A stretch of DNA of 5,477 bases, from assembly GCA_948665105.1 (NCBI GenBank), contig CAPNGW010000179.1:1-5477 (forward strand), written 5' to 3'. Of this stretch, positions 4,801-5,477 are shown piece by piece. The stretch comes from an uncultured Lachnospiraceae bacterium (GTDB lineage: Bacteria; Bacillota; Clostridia; Lachnospirales; Lachnospiraceae). Every line of letters begins with the position of its first letter. Position 1 is the first letter of the stretch. Both the position numbers and the translations under genes were made by a program. The notes below the pieces were generated by a model that had not been told where the DNA came from, searched no databases, and saw only the letters and a list, made by a program, of their open reading frames with translations.

Positions 4801-5477
4801 CTACTCAAAAAGCATGTATTCCGTGTAAAAGTTGTTAAAATCCTTGTCTGAGGACAGTTCCACCTCATGGGAGGCTTCCACAATCCCATTCAGCCGTTCC
4901 CTGGCATCTTCATCGGTGAGATACAGAACTGTTCCACCCAGGGAGCTGTTGCCCACGGCCGTTGTTTTCTCCCGAAGCTCCTCCGGCAGCATGCCGATGC
5001 CTATGGTCTTCTCCAGGTTGATTTTATAGCCGAAGCCCCCGGCCAGAAATACCTGGTCTATGTCTTCATAAGTAACCCCATACCGCAAAAGCAAGGTCTC
5101 CACACCGGCACGCACCGCCGATTTGGCCAGCTGAATCTCCCGTACATCCTTCTGAGTAAACAGAATTGCCTCTCCCTTTGGTGTCCTGCCCAGTTCAAAG
5201 CCGTCGTCAAAGTAGTCCTCATCCAGCATTCCGGTCTCGTCCACCAGCTCTTTCTTCCGAAGCTCACAGACCGTCTCAATAACTCCAGTTCCGCACAATC
5301 CCACTGGCGGGGCATCTCCGATGGTGGTTACATATATCTTCCCATTCTCCAGGGAAACACCTGAAATGGCACCAGGCACACTTCCCATACCGCAGGAGAT
5401 ATTTCCTCCCTCAAACGCCGGTCCCGCCGCCGTGGAGGTCACCAGAATCCTGTCCTTGCAGCCGATGGCCATCCCCC
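4801..5477 (-). CDS. Reductive activator of corrinoid proteins (RACE / DUF4445 ASKHA domain), C-terminal part
   Basis: The frame is open to the right edge, so only the C-terminal 225 or so residues are present. The Met at 5472 is internal, not a start. Counting from it, recognisable family motifs are STAAGPAFEGGNISCGMGSV (13-32), PPVGLCGTGVIETV (55-68), FTQKDVREIQLAKSAVRAG (105-123), VFLAGGFGYKINLEKTIGIG (141-160), MLPEE (161-165) and VGNSSLGG (173-180). These belong to the actin-like (ASKHA) ATP-binding fold of corrinoid activators such as RamA and bacterial RACE proteins, which use ATP to drive reduction of inactive Co(II) corrinoid to Co(I). The C-terminus (FNNFYTEYMLFE) lacks the cysteine-rich ferredoxin tail of archaeal RamA, fitting the bacterial type, whose [2Fe-2S] domain is N-terminal and would lie outside the window. 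The adjacent downstream corrinoid protein is its expected client. Confidence 0.93.
   Translation of the reverse strand, partial: GMAIGCKDRILVTSTAAGPAFEGGNISCGMGSVPGAISGVSLENGKIYVTTIGDAPPVGLCGTGVIETVCELRKKELVDETGMLDEDYFDDGFELGRTPKGEAILFTQKDVREIQLAKSAVRAGVETLLLRYGVTYEDIDQVFLAGGFGYKINLEKTIGIGMLPEELREKTTAVGNSSLGGTVLYLTDEDARERLNGIVEASHEVELSSDKDFNNFYTEYMLFE

Noticed and set aside
4867..5364. Plus-strand open frame of 165 codons opposite the corrinoid activator
   Set aside because: It is antisense to conserved ASKHA motifs, with no recognisable domain and no ribosome binding site.
1..5477. CRISPR array, insertion sequence, attachment site or structural RNA gene
   Set aside because: No regularly spaced repeats, terminal inverted repeats, transposase or integrase motifs, or tRNA/rRNA-like sequence was recognised. 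Nearly all of the window is accounted for by six coding regions.

Overview
The window looks like chromosomal DNA of a Gram-positive anaerobe of the class Clostridia, probably Lachnospiraceae-like. This is inferred from roughly 50% GC, strong Shine-Dalgarno sites, a secreted VanW/G5 protein, and a corrinoid-activation operon with a DUF4080-type radical SAM protein. No species can be named from sequence alone. There is no sign of a mobile element, CRISPR array, tRNA or rRNA, and no gene-free stretch exceeds about 150 bases.

Left part (1-1713, minus strand): a 34-residue single-pass membrane miniprotein (1609-1713) lies upstream of a secreted VanW-family protein (start at 1457, running off the left edge with at least 485 residues). 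Between them is a 151-nt gap with a good sigma-A-type promoter for the VanW gene and a tandem 8-bp direct repeat overlapping its -35 box. Middle (1759-2361, plus strand): a membrane-anchored, TPR-like protein of unknown function, divergent from the miniprotein with only 45 nt between the starts.

Right part (2406-5477, minus strand): a tightly packed operon, in transcription order: the C-terminal part of a reductive activator of corrinoid proteins (RACE, ASKHA/DUF4445 fold; its start lies beyond the right edge), a methyltransferase-type corrinoid protein, and a B12-binding radical SAM protein with a DUF4080-like C-terminus. The activator and corrinoid gene are 17 nt or less apart. The corrinoid and radical SAM genes share an ATGA stop/start. 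The first two form a recognised pair: the corrinoid protein carries methyl groups, and the activator rescues oxidised Co(II) to Co(I) with ATP. The coupled radical SAM protein has no obvious role in that cycle and is the most interesting element here. The partner methyltransferase(s) that would reveal the substrate are not in the window. The plus-strand gene and the operon converge on a 45-nt gap that holds a strong hairpin without a U-tract.
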